Part shown: positions 31,901-41,390 of the stretch, in pieces
How positions within the stretch are numbered: position 1 is the first letter of the stretch
Layout of the letters: every line of letters starts with the position of its first letter
Source of the DNA: Pseudomonas sp. StFLB209
Lineage (GTDB): Bacteria; Pseudomonadota; Gammaproteobacteria; Pseudomonadales; Pseudomonadaceae
NCBI RefSeq assembly: GCF_000829415.1
Contig: NZ_AP014637.1
Coordinates: 2,306,001-2,370,000 of the forward strand
DNA length: 64,000 bases
Reading direction: 5' to 3'
Made by a program: the position numbers and the translations under genes
Notes under the pieces: model-generated
What the model saw: only the letters and a program-made list of their open reading frames with translations
What the model was told of the DNA's origin: nothing
Database searches by the model: none

Positions 31901-32211
31901 GCGGTGTCGGTGGCGTTGTTGAGAATCAGCCCCTGGGCATCGACGTTGTACTGCTGGTACTGGTTGTGCGACAGGCCGCTGGCGTTGGGCGCGGCAATGT
32001 TGACCACCGGCACGCCGTTGCCGGCCTGGCCGACCTGGGTGTTGGGGTTGCTGGCGACCACGCCTTGGGCCTGGACCAGGATCGGTTGCCAGAACAGCGC
32101 ATTGGCCAGCACCAGCGCCAGGGCGCGTTGCAGGGCGCTGTGACGACGCTCGGTGTTTTGCTGGGCAATAGAAGGCTTGTCCGCCAGGCGGGCCGGAGCA
32201 TTGACATCCAT
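22897..32211 (-). CDS. cdiA: CdiA/filamentous-hemagglutinin-like exoprotein with HINT domain and C-terminal toxin
   Basis: A 3,104-residue two-partner secretion exoprotein. Signal region about 30-50 (ALALVLANALFWQPILVQAQ). TPS secretion domain about 50-300 with GNPNLQGQAAGVILNEVTG and NPHGITCNGCGF. Long hemagglutinin repeats to about 900, a Tyr/Pro-rich middle (WYALADDFTQRYSQGGARYN), second repeat block to about 2,300, then a helical pretoxin region (VDNNWLATQQ near 2,578). A HINT domain starts at Cys2798 (CCFAAGTKV) and ends WVHNT near 2,947. The last ~155 residues are the toxin (GRFEWIVD, GVTHRMFVPNGTVNGIP), of a type I cannot name. GAGG lies 8 nt before the ATG. Delivered by CdiB to the surface and into neighbours. 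Confidence 0.92.
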   Translation of the reverse strand: MDVNAPARLADKPSIAQQNTERRHSALQRALALVLANALFWQPILVQAQGVVASNPNTQVGQAGNGVPVVNIAAPNASGLSHNQYQQYNVDAQGLILNNATDTAQATQLGGIIQGNPNLQGQAAGVILNEVTGANPSQLKGYTEVAGQAAKVIVANPHGITCNGCGFINTPQATLSTGKPVLDANGQLQRFNVQGGSVAIEGAGLNASNVEQFDIITRSARINAQLHANKLNVITGRNDVDAQTLAATPLADDGSSKPELAIDSSALGGMYAGAVKLVGTEAGVGVKLAGDLAASGGDIQIDANGQLTMAQSAASGNIVAKARDIDVSAPMYAEGQVQLNADKTLTNRKSIAAGQVVSLQADQLNNSGRVEAGVNADNSRNKTGDVRVAARNMTNQGSVTASRDLTANVDARLDNRKGQLLSQDSLNVSAGQLDNQDGKLLSDNSLTVKGGALDNGNGTLSAIKSVTVQNDRLTNRSDGQVTSGGALNLHVQNLDNLGGMVSARETLTVKTGRFDNSNGTLVGSGGVNLELLQQLTNSNAKVVSGGDLLISGNAQIDNRNGRLSSQGLLSLMAAQVDNRNKGVITANSLSIDAKNIDNQNGTLFSKGRLQLRGSGLDNRNGEIAGNQLDFGLTGALLNSYGVIESSASLTLGAARLDNSQGQIGALGSTGTTELNISGTLDNSRGRLQSANQHMDFSLGRLTNNEGVIAHAGSGRLGLGLPLLQDAGGRVSSNGTLSLSGERWTNSSNVQAANLDLDIATLTQTEGGRLIAAKRFTGRGQNWTNNGLIGADGDLTLSLSGSYTGAGRLTSLGTLELSAPSVLNRGIITSAGDMRLLVNDFTNQRGHLYSLGDLQISADAAGANANSIINRSGTLTSDGDMLLAARSIQNIRDLLTVNDAGIYSAQINEIACTTAGTGNLDCSGGKEHHVWNIQQLEKLEVTAFSEASSITAGGDITLRGTDFLNSSSTLASSGALTANFSNNFSNIGVVPSTTHTSRTFISERTRSPGGWYALADDFTQRYSQGGARYNANDLGGLEAAMSNFIASTEREVTELRTINRQTPDQQSFAALIQAGGNVSIETGNNFDNRAVQRGFTYVSGGERTNTEAPGTAHATAIRLDSQLSPDLAQQQINPTTLPGFSLPSGQNGLFQLADEASGGALLNTTGAGSHPYLIETNPALTDMRQFLSSSYLLDNLGYNPDTQWKRLGDGYYEQRLVQQAVVSRTGQRYLAGLTSDEATFKYLMDNALASRDALKLSVGVSLTGEQVAALTHDIVWMEEQQVQGQRVLVPVLYLAQADNRLAANGALIQGNDLQLIAGNNLNNVGTLLSRNNLSAKAGNTLLNSGLIQTEQRLALEADNNLINHAGGVISGHDVSLLAKDGSVSNERSVTRHQSAMGASVWREDFADNPARIESAGDLQAKAGKNVNNIGGVMQAQGGVRLEAGQDVNIVAAQTQEGRINGANHTRSSVTQLPASVSAGQNIGVQASNDINVIASQVEAQGNLVMNAGNNLNITSAANESQYYSKTKKVTDQQEHTQQVASTLTAKDNVALSAKQDLTVSASQVKAGDAAYLYAGNNLNLLAEKNRDYSYYEKTKKGSWGKKSHTMDESDSQVAVGSIIQATNDVVLSATKDIRSQGAFVTSEGAVNLLAGRDIDLGTADNYASEAHSSSKKGLFSSKSAVSSTSQSTVTGTELHGQSLNLEADNDIRLRAATLHADQKARLVAGRDVDIDAVQQNSTSSSASQSSKLSFSWAGEMSLQQKAAKNAQQASAAKGSSISADTLDIKSERDVAIRGSKLVTDGDIRIEADRNLAIASAENTNASDSSSSSKKAGEIGSWWQSSLGVVKLKQNESSDTTTQVPNQIASLSGNVSMTAGERYSQLASQVIAPKGDISITARQVDVVAGFDLLKAQNAKSSDKTAIGGSIRVPLLDAAKNLQQAAESNTTTNDPRMQGLAALNTAMSAKRAYDTVQDVAQNGIGFKVSLSLGNTQSHSESSQSGQNVVSSGLAAGRDVNIRATGAGQDSNINVVGSSIEAGNNVNLKADGDINLLSAQNTARQDGSNGNSGWSVGIGFTVGGTQNGFTLDLAANKGQGKSEGDDVTQTNTSIKAGNQATLVSGRDTNLKGAVVTANQVQANVGRDLNIESLQDTSKYKSKQTDASVGISICIPPFCYGIPGSDAITASGSAGFNHQKMQSDYASVTEQSGIKAGDGGFQIEVKGNTGLTGGVIASNDKAVEQNLNSLSTGTLTWTDIKNKAEYDANSIGLSGGAGAVIARGSDNTLQAGAPGQKAADIEGVSANAPIALVASGDARSTTRSGISGANVTITNEAGQQALTGQTAAATIADINTDVSSERDGSNKLKPIFDAEEIQNNFAITSTFIQNTGIYLEERAREVDAKNKQADEELEALKNPTLSDKERETHIANYNSLKEQARQIDNDWGSGGTYRQITVALTAGASANVTGGTSQFAQNMLVNYVQQEGSSAIGKMVEKGLKEGSPEHAAWHAMLGCAGAAASRQSCSAGAMGGAASSFLTTFFSETSADESNASREAKRNVIASLVTGIAAMTDPSAAATSTNAAIANVDNNWLATQQIIQYKKEYNEAKTPQEKVAVFLKWEKTSLDQDVLTGVGIAKGFKDGMAGIGVDTLNSAVSMLRDPQAHIDAVIAFVDSPEVRDRLKQHIHAQLREKLEKIDQALEHGGDENAEMLGKMMGEVTAVVISTVSTGGGGAATKSATLSEMGILISGKKLEQLAATVKLEKVTENFAQAGKPGRDPDVPFVENSPPPKQPERLANAAPEIGPCCFAAGTKVSTPDGDRAIETLKIGDIVWSKPEKGGKPFAATITATHVRNDQPIYRLTLKGSDLNGKTTRETLLVTPGHPFYVPAQKDFVPVIDLKLGDRLQSLADGATENTSSEVESLELYAPVGTTYNLTVDVGHTFYVGDLKTWVHNTGPCDPAARGEARGEGAEGGAPLFNDVLDEARIGNGTKGEGSGHKVDQLPNKQVVGTDGEPIPVHSKPEGYDGPYKGPYATQEFPSTPVAHGFPDIVDNYANSATKFPLKNGASLYQASGSYNGVAGRFEWIVDPKLGGVTHRMFVPNGTVNGIPVKP

Positions 32212-32238
32212 GTGGATACCTCGTTGAAGCGTCGTCGT

Positions 32239-33966
32239 TTAAAGGAAAAAATCGATCCGGAAATACACCGGGCTTTCGCGCTCAATCACCGAGGGGCGTT
32301 CCAGCGAGTGGGCGAAAGTCACCGAGGTCGCCACGTTGCGGCCGCGGGCAAAGAGCTCGAACGAGTGGCCGGACAACCGCCCGTGCTGCGCGCCGTTGTA
32401 GCGGTCATTGCTGATCACGCCCTGGTCGTAGCCGATGGCCGCGCCATATTCACTGAACGCCGGGCGCAGCCAGTCGAGGCCGACCGGGCGGGTTAGGCGC
32501 AGCTCGTTGCGCCAGTAGCCGCCGCTGTCGCCTGACAGGTATTGGTCCTTGAAACCGCGCACCGAAGACACCCCGCCCAGGCTCAAACGCTGCGGGCTGT
32601 AAAGTGCATCCTCGCTGTGTTGGCCGGTGGCCAGGCTGCTGAAGGTCAGCCGCTCGCCCCACAGCTGGAAGGGGTACAGGTAACTGACGGTGCCGGTGTA
32701 CTTGCGGTAGCGGGCGGTGGGGATGCCGGGGCCTGGACGATTGCCGTTCGGGTCATGGTTACCTTGTGCATCCAGAGCGCCGATGCCCTGTTGCATGCCC
32801 AGGTCGATGTTGACGAACGAGCCGCCGACCCGCCGGCCATGGGTGATGCCGAACTGGGCCTCGGTGATGCGGTTGCTGCTGGTGCCGAGCTTTTCATCGT
32901 TGATGTAGTTGTTGGTGCGCAGGTGCGACAGGCCGGTATTGATCGAGGTCTTGCTCAGCGCATCGCGGTGGATCACCCGCTCGGCGCGCAACTGGTGGCT
33001 CTGGCTGTCGCCGCTTTGCTTGAAGTCGAAGGTGCTGGCTTGCCCCAGCGCCCGGTAGTCACTCTCGCTGTAGTAGTAACTGAAGTTCCACCAGCCCCAT
33101 GGCACCTCGTAGCCCATCAGGAAGTTTTTCGAGGTCTTGCGATGGTCGCTCAGCGCGTCATGGCCGCCGCGCAGGCGCAACTGGTCGGCCAGCCCCAACG
33201 GGCTGTCCCATTCCAGGCCGGTGCTCCACTGTTGTTCGCCGGTGCTGCGCTGGCCGTCGTTATGCCGCGACAGGCTGGCGCGCCAGGGTTTGTCCGGCGT
33301 GTTGTCGACCAGCACGTTACTGCCGCCAATGGCCTGGCCGGGCGTCAGGCGGGTTTGCACCCGCCGCGACGGCAGGCGGTTGAACTGGTCGACCATCTGC
33401 TCGATGTCGCGCAGGTTAAGCACCTCGCCGGGCTTGCCGGGGAAAGCCATGGCCAGTTCACGTTCGGAGACTTTGCCCGGCCCCTCGCTGCCGAGTTTTT
33501 CAAGCTTGCCCTCGACCACCAGCACGTGCAGTACGCCCTGAGAGAGGTCCTGTTGCGGCAGGTAGGCGCGGGTGGTGACCATGCCCTTGTTCAGGTAGTG
33601 GTCGGTGATGGCCTTGAGCACTTCGTTGAGCTGCGGCACACCCAGGCATTTGCCGACCCAGGGGCTGACCAGTTTTTTGCGCTCGGCTTCGGACAGTGAC
33701 TCTGCGCCCTTGAGCTCGATGCGCTTGATATCGAAGCAACGTTGTTCGGTCGCGGCCGATGGCGCGCTCGGCTCGGCCTGTTGGCCGGGCAGGGTCTTGA
33801 GTTCTTCGAGGCGACGGCGCTGTTCTTCCAGCAGGCGGTCCTGGCGGTCGCGAATCAGGTCCTGCTCGCCGGGTGTCGGCAGGCCCGCAGCGTGGGCGGA
33901 TAATTGGGAGGCGAGGCCAAACACCAGGGTGCACGAGGCCATCCATGTCCGGGAGAAGACTGGCAT
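32239..33966 (-). CDS. cdiB: CdiB/ShlB-FhaC-type outer-membrane transporter
   Basis: A 575-residue TpsB transporter that exports CdiA. Sec signal (MPVFSRTWMASCTLVFGLAS...SAHA), a coiled Arg/Glu-rich linker (DLIRDRQDRLLEEQRRRLEE), two POTRA domains (CFDIKRIELKGAESLSE; VLHVLVVEGKLEKLG), then a 16-stranded barrel. VSSVRGFKDQYLSGDSGGY is the lid-lock/VRGF motif, and the chain ends in phenylalanine plus leucine (FRIDFFL). It lies 27 bp upstream of cdiA in one operon. Divergent/convergent partner metK is separated by a terminator. Confidence 0.94.
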   Translation of the reverse strand: MPVFSRTWMASCTLVFGLASQLSAHAAGLPTPGEQDLIRDRQDRLLEEQRRRLEELKTLPGQQAEPSAPSAATEQRCFDIKRIELKGAESLSEAERKKLVSPWVGKCLGVPQLNEVLKAITDHYLNKGMVTTRAYLPQQDLSQGVLHVLVVEGKLEKLGSEGPGKVSERELAMAFPGKPGEVLNLRDIEQMVDQFNRLPSRRVQTRLTPGQAIGGSNVLVDNTPDKPWRASLSRHNDGQRSTGEQQWSTGLEWDSPLGLADQLRLRGGHDALSDHRKTSKNFLMGYEVPWGWWNFSYYYSESDYRALGQASTFDFKQSGDSQSHQLRAERVIHRDALSKTSINTGLSHLRTNNYINDEKLGTSSNRITEAQFGITHGRRVGGSFVNIDLGMQQGIGALDAQGNHDPNGNRPGPGIPTARYRKYTGTVSYLYPFQLWGERLTFSSLATGQHSEDALYSPQRLSLGGVSSVRGFKDQYLSGDSGGYWRNELRLTRPVGLDWLRPAFSEYGAAIGYDQGVISNDRYNGAQHGRLSGHSFELFARGRNVATSVTFAHSLERPSVIERESPVYFRIDFFL

Positions 33967-34175
33967 AAGCGTTCCATCGTTGATGCCGGGGTCTGGTCTG
34001 GGCGACCCCGAGGGAAGGGCAGTACGCCCTGAGGATGTCGATCAGTGTTACGAATGTTTCATGGTGTGTATCGACGCCCATACAGACAGGCTACAACTCA
34101 GAAAATTCCCACAGGTGCGCCGATTTTGTGACGCAGATCACTCGATTTTTTTCAGGCGCCGGTTTTATGACGGGC

Positions 34176-34214
34176 ACAAAAAAGCCCCGGACACCGAGGG
34201 TGCCGGGGCTTTGG
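34176..34214 (-). terminator. rho-independent terminator of metK
   Basis: Stem AAGCCCCGG (34182-34190) with CCGGGGCTT (34203-34211), extended inside by CACC/GGTG; the minus strand continues in TTTTTT. It stops the metK transcript before the cdi operon. Confidence 0.88.
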
Positions 34215-34230
34215 CTAATACCGGTCGGTA

Positions 34231-35421
<1,191 letters not shown>

Positions 35422-35423
35422 GT

Positions 35424-36437
35424 CTACGGGTTTCCTGAAGTAAATCGAGGGTAAGTGTCACCAGCCGGCCGCTGAAATTGGCGTACCTGGATCTGGAAAC
35501 CATTGCGTAAGCCCACGTAGAGGCTCTGTTCGGGGACTAGCCCGGCAGCGACGGCCCAGCGGGCCAGGTCATCCTGTTCAAAGCCCAGCCAGAGATCGCC
35601 ACAGGCCTCCCTGGCCCAGCTCTGGTCGTGGCTGCATAAATCCGTCACCAGCAGGCTACCGCCGGGTTGCAAGTGCTCTGCCAGTTGCCCAAGAGCATCG
35701 GCAGGCGCTGCGAAATGATGAAGCACCATGTTCAGAACGACGCAATCGACCTGTACTTTAGCGTCGTTCAGTGCATCGGCCAGGCGCAATTCCACGTTGT
35801 CCAGGCCCTGGCGCTCACACAGTTTGCGGGCCAGTTCGAGCATGGCCGGGCTGTTGTCCATGGCCGTGACATGGGCAAAACGCTGGGCCAGGTCGGGCAG
35901 AAAACTGCCATCACCGGGGCCGACCTCAAGCACCTTGGCCTGCGGCGCGAACACCAGTTTGTCGAGCAACGCCAGCAGGCTGTCGCGGTACTGCGCAAGG
36001 CCTGCGATCAGGTCTTGCTGGGCATTGAACTTGTCGGCAACCCGGGCAAAAAAGTCCTGGCTGGCTGCGGCGCGCTGCTGGTGCACCGCGTCGATTCGCG
36101 CCTTGACCTCGACCGGCAACGCCAGGGCATCGACTTCATCGAGCAGCGCCGCATGCAGGCGCCCGCCGGTCAGCCCGCTATGGGGCAGGGCGCGGCGGTA
36201 GAAAATGGCGTTGCCTTCGCGGCGCGTGGCAACCAGACCGGCCTGGGCCAGCACCTTGAGGTGGTGGCTCATGCCGGACTGACCGGTGGCGAAGATCTGC
36301 GCCAGTTCCAGCACCCCGAACGAGTCGTTGGCCAGGGCACGCAGCACATTAAGCCGCAACGGGTCGCCGCCAGCCTTGCACAAGGCAGACAGTTCGTCGC
36401 AATCATCATGGCGTACTGCTGGCGCGGGTAGATTCAT
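35424..36437 (-). CDS. ArsR-type HTH/SAM-methyltransferase fusion, SahR-like regulator of the methionine cycle
   Basis: A 337-residue fusion. Residues about 15-95 are an ArsR winged helix ([50 protein letters not shown]). From about 150 there is a class I methyltransferase domain with the SAM loop [16 protein letters not shown] and [10 protein letters not shown]. Proteins of this design next to metK fit SahR, the SAH-sensing repressor of methionine-cycle genes; the methyltransferase fold probably serves as the SAH sensor. The cognate palindrome lies 42 bp upstream of its start. Operonic with metK. Confidence 0.8.
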   Translation of the reverse strand: MNLPAPAVRHDDCDELSALCKAGGDPLRLNVLRALANDSFGVLELAQIFATGQSGMSHHLKVLAQAGLVATRREGNAIFYRRALPHSGLTGGRLHAALLDEVDALALPVEVKARIDAVHQQRAAASQDFFARVADKFNAQQDLIAGLAQYRDSLLALLDKLVFAPQAKVLEVGPGDGSFLPDLAQRFAHVTAMDNSPAMLELARKLCERQGLDNVELRLADALNDAKVQVDCVVLNMVLHHFAAPADALGQLAEHLQPGGSLLVTDLCSHDQSWAREACGDLWLGFEQDDLARWAVAAGLVPEQSLYVGLRNGFQIQVRQFQRPAGDTYPRFTSGNP

Positions 36438-36478
36438 AGGTTCGCAGTCTAGTCACGCTCTGAATAAGCTGCAAGATC

Positions 36479-36500
36479 AATATCAAAAAGTTTTGATATT
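36479..36500. promoter_or_regulatory. perfect palindromic operator, probable SahR site
   Basis: Left arm AATATCAAAA (36479-36488) and right arm TTTTGATATT (36491-36500) are exact inverses around AG. It lies between the sahR-like gene/metK operon and tkt. ArsR proteins bind such 20-22 bp inverted repeats. Autoregulation is the simplest reading. Confidence 0.75.
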
Positions 36501-36693
36501 GCCCGCGATGTCAGTAAACAGGCGTCGTCAACCCGCCGCTGCGGTCTATCCTTGAGCCGGTTAAAGGCCAACAAAGCCTGCATGGCAGGAAAAAAGCGCT
36601 CAGGTGACTATCTTTCATTGCCCCCAGCCAGAGGCTGAGGGAAAATGGACGCCTTTTTCTGCTCCCAATTCTTTACTTCCCAGGAGATCAGCG

Positions 36694-38691
36694 ATGCCTA
36701 GCCGTCGTGAGCGTGCCAATGCCATTCGTGCCCTGAGCATGGATGCCGTGCAAAAAGCCAACAGCGGCCACCCAGGTGCCCCCATGGGTATGGCGGATAT
36801 CGCCGAAGTCCTTTGGCGCGATTATCTGAAGCACAACCCGGCCAACCCGTCGTTCGCCGACCGCGACCGCTTCGTGCTGTCCAACGGCCATGGTTCGATG
36901 CTGATCTACTCGCTGCTGCACCTGACCGGCTACGACCTGTCCATCGACGACCTGAAGAACTTCCGCCAACTGCACAGCCGCACCCCGGGTCACCCCGAGT
37001 ATGGCTACACCCCTGGCGTCGAAACCACCACTGGCCCGCTGGGTCAGGGTTTCGCCAACGCAGTGGGCTTCGCGATCGCGGAAAAAACCCTGGCGGCGCA
37101 GTTCAACCGTCCAGGTCATGAAATCGTCAACCACAACACCTATGTGTTCATGGGCGATGGCTGCATGATGGAAGGCATTTCCCACGAAGTCGCTTCCCTG
37201 GCCGGCACCCTGGGCCTGGGCAAGCTGATCGCCTTCTATGACGACAACGGCATCTCCATCGACGGTGAAGTCGAAGGCTGGTTCACCGATGACACGCCAA
37301 AGCGCTTCGAGTCCTACAACTGGCAGGTGATCCGCAATGTCGACGGCCATGACGCCGACGAGATCAAAACCGCCATCGACACCGCGCGCAAGAGCCCGCT
37401 GCCGACCCTGATCTGCTGCAAGACCACTATCGGCTTCGGTTCGCCGAACAAGGCCGGCAAGGAAGAATCCCACGGCGCGCCACTGGGCGCCGACGAGATC
37501 GCCCTGACCCGCGCTGCGCTGAAGTGGAACCACGGTCCGTTCGAAGTGCCGGCCGATATCTACAGTGAGTGGAACGCCAAGGAAAAAGGCCTGGCCGCCG
37601 AGGCCGAGTGGGACCAGCGCTTTGCTGCTTACTCCGCTGCCTTCCCTGAGCTGGCTAACGAGTTCGTACGCCGGGTCAGCGGTCAACTGCCAGCCGACTT
37701 CGCCGAGAAATCCGCAGCGTACGTGGCTGAAGTCAACGCCAAGGGCGAAACCATCGCCAGCCGTAAAGCCAGCCAGAACGCGCTGGGCGCTTTCGGTCCG
37801 CTGCTGCCTGAGTTCCTTGGCGGTTCGGCTGACCTGGCCGGTTCCAACCTGACCATCTGGAAAGGCTGCAAGAGCATCAGCGGTGAAGACGCCAACGGCA
37901 ACTACCTGCACTACGGTGTGCGTGAGTTCGGCCAGGCGGCCATCATGAACGGTATCGCCCTGCATGGCGGCTTCGTGCCTTACGGCGCGACCTTCCTGAT
38001 CTTCATGGAATACGCTCGTAACGCCGTGCGCATGGCGGCGCTGATGAAGAAGCGGGTCATTCATGTCTTCACCCACGACTCCATCGGCCTGGGCGAAGAC
38101 GGCCCGACTCACCAGCCGGTCGAGCAACTGACCAGCCTGCGTACCACGCCAAACCTCGACACCTGGCGCCCGGCCGATGCCGTGGAATCGGCAGTGGCCT
38201 GGAAGTACGCCATCGAGCGCAACGACGGCCCATCGGCGCTGGTGTTCTCGCGCCAGAACCTGCCACACCAGAGCCGTGATGCCGAGCAACTGGCCAATAT
38301 CGCCCGTGGCGGTTATGTGCTGCGCGACAGCGTTGGCGAACCCGAGCTGATCCTGATCGCCACCGGTTCCGAAGTCGGTCTGGCCGTGCAGGCGTTTGAT
38401 GCGCTGAGCGCCAAAGGTCGCAAGGTGCGTGTGGTCTCGCTGCCAAGCACCAACGTGTTCGATGCCCAGGACGCGGCTTACAAGCAGTCGGTACTGCCGG
38501 TTCAGGTCGGCGCGCGAATCGCTATCGAAGCTGCCCATGCAGACTTCTGGTACAAGTACGTCGGCCTGGAAGGCCGTGTGATCGGTATGACCACCTTCGG
38601 TGAGTCGGCCCCGGCCGCAGCGTTGTTCGAAGAGTTCGGCTTCACCCTGGAGAACATCCTGGGCACCGCCGAAGAACTGCTCGAAGACTGA
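36694..38691 (+). CDS. tkt: transketolase
   Basis: A 665-residue thiamine-diphosphate enzyme linking the pentose-phosphate pathway to glycolysis/gluconeogenesis. Visible blocks: [20 protein letters not shown], the ThDP motif [18 protein letters not shown] through DDNGISIDG, and [13 protein letters not shown] in the pyrimidine domain. Start [11 protein letters not shown] has AGGAGA 6-7 nt upstream; 30 upstream in-frame codons are not conserved. First gene of the tkt-epd-pgk-fba series. Confidence 0.97.
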   Translation: MPSRRERANAIRALSMDAVQKANSGHPGAPMGMADIAEVLWRDYLKHNPANPSFADRDRFVLSNGHGSMLIYSLLHLTGYDLSIDDLKNFRQLHSRTPGHPEYGYTPGVETTTGPLGQGFANAVGFAIAEKTLAAQFNRPGHEIVNHNTYVFMGDGCMMEGISHEVASLAGTLGLGKLIAFYDDNGISIDGEVEGWFTDDTPKRFESYNWQVIRNVDGHDADEIKTAIDTARKSPLPTLICCKTTIGFGSPNKAGKEESHGAPLGADEIALTRAALKWNHGPFEVPADIYSEWNAKEKGLAAEAEWDQRFAAYSAAFPELANEFVRRVSGQLPADFAEKSAAYVAEVNAKGETIASRKASQNALGAFGPLLPEFLGGSADLAGSNLTIWKGCKSISGEDANGNYLHYGVREFGQAAIMNGIALHGGFVPYGATFLIFMEYARNAVRMAALMKKRVIHVFTHDSIGLGEDGPTHQPVEQLTSLRTTPNLDTWRPADAVESAVAWKYAIERNDGPSALVFSRQNLPHQSRDAEQLANIARGGYVLRDSVGEPELILIATGSEVGLAVQAFDALSAKGRKVRVVSLPSTNVFDAQDAAYKQSVLPVQVGARIAIEAAHADFWYKYVGLEGRVIGMTTFGESAPAAALFEEFGFTLENILGTAEELLED

Positions 38692-38703
38692 TAGCCCTGC
38701 AAT

Positions 38704-38817
38704 GTGGGAGCGAGCGGGCGGCGATCCGTCTTGCTCACGAATCCGGCTTGCCAGGCGATAAACATGTATCGCCTGGCCCGGCCCTTTCGCGACCAGGGTC
38801 GCTCCTACCGAAATGTG
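38704..38817. repeat. REP pair (REPIN, type A) between tkt and epd
   Basis: Left REP GTGGGAGCGAGC, right REP ending GGGTCGCTCCTAC, spacer with GCCAGGCG and CGCCTGGC around ACATGTAT. Same design as 3690-3781 and 5952-6042. It ends 8 bp before the epd start. Confidence 0.78.
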
Positions 38818-38824
38818 AGCCACC

Positions 38825-39874
38825 ATGCCTCAACCCCGTGTGTACAAGGTTGCCCTGAACGGCTATGGCCGTATCGGTCGCTGCGTTTTGCGTGCGCTCT
38901 GCGAGCGTGGCGCCAGCGCCGGGTTCGAGGTGGTGGCGATCAACGATCTGGCCGACATGGCCAGTCTCGAATACCTGACCCGCTTCGACTCTACCCATGG
39001 CCGCTTTCCCGGCCATGTGCGGGTCGAGGGGGACTATCTGCATATCGATGATCACCGCATCCGCGTGTTGCGCAGCCCGACGCCGGAAGGCATCGACTGG
39101 GCCAGCCTGGGCGCGGACCTGGTGCTCGAATGCTCGGGTGTCTACAACACTCGCGAAGATGGCCAGCGCTTTCTGGCGGCCGGTGCGCCGTCGGTGCTGT
39201 TCTCGCAGCCGATGGCCAGTGAGGCCGACGTCGATGCCACGATTGTCTATGGCATCAATCAGCAGACGCTGACGGGCCGCGAGTTGCTGGTCTCGGCGGC
39301 ATCGTGTACCACCAACTGCAGCGTGCCTTTGCTGCGCCTGCTCGATCAAGCGCTGGGGCTGGAATACATCACCATCACCACCATCCATTCGGCGATGAAC
39401 GACCAGCCGGTGATCGACGCCTATCACCACGAGGATTTGCGTCGTACGCGCTCGGCATTTCAGTCGATCATTCCGGTGTCGACGGGCCTTGCGCGAGGCA
39501 TTGAACGCCTGCTTCCGGAACTTGCGGGCCGAATTCAGGCCAAAGCAGTTCGCGTACCGACGGTCAATGTCTCGTGCCTGGACATCACCTTGCAGGTGGC
39601 ACGCGACACCGATGCCGCCGAAATCAATCGCATCCTGCGCGAGGCTGCCAGCAGCGGCCCGCTCAAAGGCTTGCTGGCGTATACCGAATTGCCGCACGCC
39701 AGCTGCGATTTCAATCATGACCCCCATTCGGCGATTGTCGATGCGAGTCAGACCCGCGTGTCCGGCCCCCGGCTGGTCAACCTGCTGGCCTGGTTCGATA
39801 ACGAATGGGGCTTTGCCAACCGTATGCTCGACGTCGCAGGTCATTTGCTGCGCGTTGCAGACCCACAACAGTAA
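38825..39874 (+). CDS. epd: D-erythrose-4-phosphate dehydrogenase Epd
   Basis: A 349-residue GAPDH-family enzyme. NAD-binding start VALNGYGRIGRCVLRAL, catalytic cysteine in SAASCTTNCSVPLL, and HSAMNDQPVIDAYH, where classical GAPDH has a different loop, the mark of Epd. It oxidises erythrose 4-phosphate to 4-phosphoerythronate for pyridoxal-phosphate synthesis. Position between tkt (which makes and uses the substrate) and pgk is standard in gamma-proteobacteria. Stop is 15 bp before pgk. Confidence 0.93.
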   Translation: MPQPRVYKVALNGYGRIGRCVLRALCERGASAGFEVVAINDLADMASLEYLTRFDSTHGRFPGHVRVEGDYLHIDDHRIRVLRSPTPEGIDWASLGADLVLECSGVYNTREDGQRFLAAGAPSVLFSQPMASEADVDATIVYGINQQTLTGRELLVSAASCTTNCSVPLLRLLDQALGLEYITITTIHSAMNDQPVIDAYHHEDLRRTRSAFQSIIPVSTGLARGIERLLPELAGRIQAKAVRVPTVNVSCLDITLQVARDTDAAEINRILREAASSGPLKGLLAYTELPHASCDFNHDPHSAIVDASQTRVSGPRLVNLLAWFDNEWGFANRMLDVAGHLLRVADPQQ

Positions 39875-39889
39875 AGACAGGAACGCCTC

Positions 39890-41056
39890 ATGACCGTGCT
39901 GAAGATGACCGACCTTGACCTGCAAGGTAAGCGTGTACTGATTCGCGAAGACCTCAACGTGCCGATCAAGGACGGTGCCGTCAGCAGCGACGCACGCATT
40001 CTGGCGTCCCTGCCGACCATTCGTCTGGCGCTGGAAAAAGGCGCAGCGGTCATGGTTTGCTCGCACCTGGGCCGTCCGGTCGAAGGTGAGTTCTCGGCTG
40101 AAAACAGCCTCAAGCCGGTGGCCGACTACCTGAGCAAGGCGCTGGGCCGCGAAGTCGCGCTGGTGGCCGACTACCTCGACGGTGTTGAAGTCAAAGCCGG
40201 TGACGTGGTGCTGTTCGAAAACGTGCGCTTCAACAAGGGCGAGAAAAAGAACGCTGACGAGCTGGCGCAGAAATACGCCGCGCTGTGCGATGTGTTCGTA
40301 ATGGACGCGTTCGGTACTGCGCACCGCGCCGAGGGCTCGACCCACGGCGTGGCCAAGTTCGCCAAGGTTGCGGCGGCGGGCCCGTTGCTGGCGGCCGAGC
40401 TGGAAGCACTGGGCAAGGCGCTGGGTGCGCCGGCCAAGCCGATGGCAGCCATTGTCGCTGGCTCTAAGGTGTCGACCAAGCTCGACGTGCTCAACAGCCT
40501 GAGCGGTATCTGCGACCAGTTGATCGTCGGTGGCGGCATCGCCAACACCTTCCTCGCGGCGGCCGGTCATAAGGTCGGCAAGTCGCTGTACGAGCCGGAC
40601 CTGCTCGACACCGCCCGTGCCATCGCCGCCAAGGTCAGCGTCCCGCTGCCGGTCGACGTGGTCGTCGCCAAGGCCTTTGCCGAAGACGCAGAAGCCACTG
40701 TCAAGCTGATCGCTGACGTTGCCGATGACGACATGATTCTGGACATCGGCCCGCAAACAGCCGAGCAGTTCGCCCAATTGTTGAAATCTTCCCGGACTAT
40801 CCTGTGGAACGGCCCGGTGGGCGTGTTCGAGTTCGACCAGTTCGGCAATGGCACCAAAGTGCTGGCCAAGGCGATTGCCGAGAGCCCGGCGTTTTCCATC
40901 GCAGGCGGCGGTGACACGCTGGCGGCGATCGACAAATACGCAGTGGGCGAGCAGATTTCCTATATTTCCACCGGCGGTGGCGCGTTCCTGGAGTTCGTCG
41001 AAGGCAAAGTCTTGCCTGCGGTCGAAGTGCTGGAGCAGCGCGCCAAGGCGCAATAA
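39890..41056 (+). CDS. pgk: phosphoglycerate kinase
   Basis: A 388-residue glycolytic/gluconeogenic kinase interconverting 1,3-bisphosphoglycerate and 3-phosphoglycerate with ATP. N-terminal substrate block [16 protein letters not shown], then [23 protein letters not shown] and [15 protein letters not shown]-terminal nucleotide block [10 protein letters not shown] and [15 protein letters not shown]. Full length, 15 bp after epd and probably co-transcribed. Confidence 0.97.
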   Translation: MTVLKMTDLDLQGKRVLIREDLNVPIKDGAVSSDARILASLPTIRLALEKGAAVMVCSHLGRPVEGEFSAENSLKPVADYLSKALGREVALVADYLDGVEVKAGDVVLFENVRFNKGEKKNADELAQKYAALCDVFVMDAFGTAHRAEGSTHGVAKFAKVAAAGPLLAAELEALGKALGAPAKPMAAIVAGSKVSTKLDVLNSLSGICDQLIVGGGIANTFLAAAGHKVGKSLYEPDLLDTARAIAAKVSVPLPVDVVVAKAFAEDAEATVKLIADVADDDMILDIGPQTAEQFAQLLKSSRTILWNGPVGVFEFDQFGNGTKVLAKAIAESPAFSIAGGGDTLAAIDKYAVGEQISYISTGGGAFLEFVEGKVLPAVEVLEQRAKAQ

Positions 41057-41081
41057 GCCGAGCGGCTTGAGGATGTGGCAA

Positions 41082-41309
41082 ATGGTCAGGGCGATGCCGG
41101 TGTTGCTGATCGTGGGGGTGCTGGCCGGGTGTGCCGGCAGCCCTGCGGCTGAGGATGCCAGGGAAGAGCAGCAAGCGGCGTTGCAGTTGAGCTGCTATCA
41201 GACTGCCTGGCAGGCCGAGACCATCCAGGTCGTCTACAAACGTGGCGGCCAGGAGGTGTGGGACCGGTATGACCCCACGCCGCAGGTCGGCAACGTCGCC
41301 TGTCGCTGA
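41082..41309 (+). CDS. small lipoprotein of unknown function
   Basis: A 75-residue product with a lipobox (LIVGVLAGC) after a short hydrophobic signal, then a charged stretch and two later cysteines (LSCYQTAW, VGNVACR). It is likely an outer-membrane-anchored lipoprotein. I prefer the ATG at 41082 because GAGG is 9 nt upstream; ATGs at 41073 and 41094 are in frame too. It follows pgk by 25 bp. No family recognised. Confidence 0.65.
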   Translation: MVRAMPVLLIVGVLAGCAGSPAAEDAREEQQAALQLSCYQTAWQAETIQVVYKRGGQEVWDRYDPTPQVGNVACR

Positions 41310-41390
41310 TTGAGCAAGGCGCTTTCTGGCAACATCCCTGCGATATGGCGGTCATTTACAGGGTGGATCTTTCCAGAAAGGAGTTTCGCC

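Noticed and set aside
22897..32211. Internal DNA repeats in cdiA as a CRISPR or tandem-repeat array
   Set aside because: They are degenerate hemagglutinin-repeat codons in one reading frame, not direct repeats with spacers.
36688..38826. 712-codon minus-strand frame opposite tkt
   Set aside because: Complement of transketolase; no SD, no motif.
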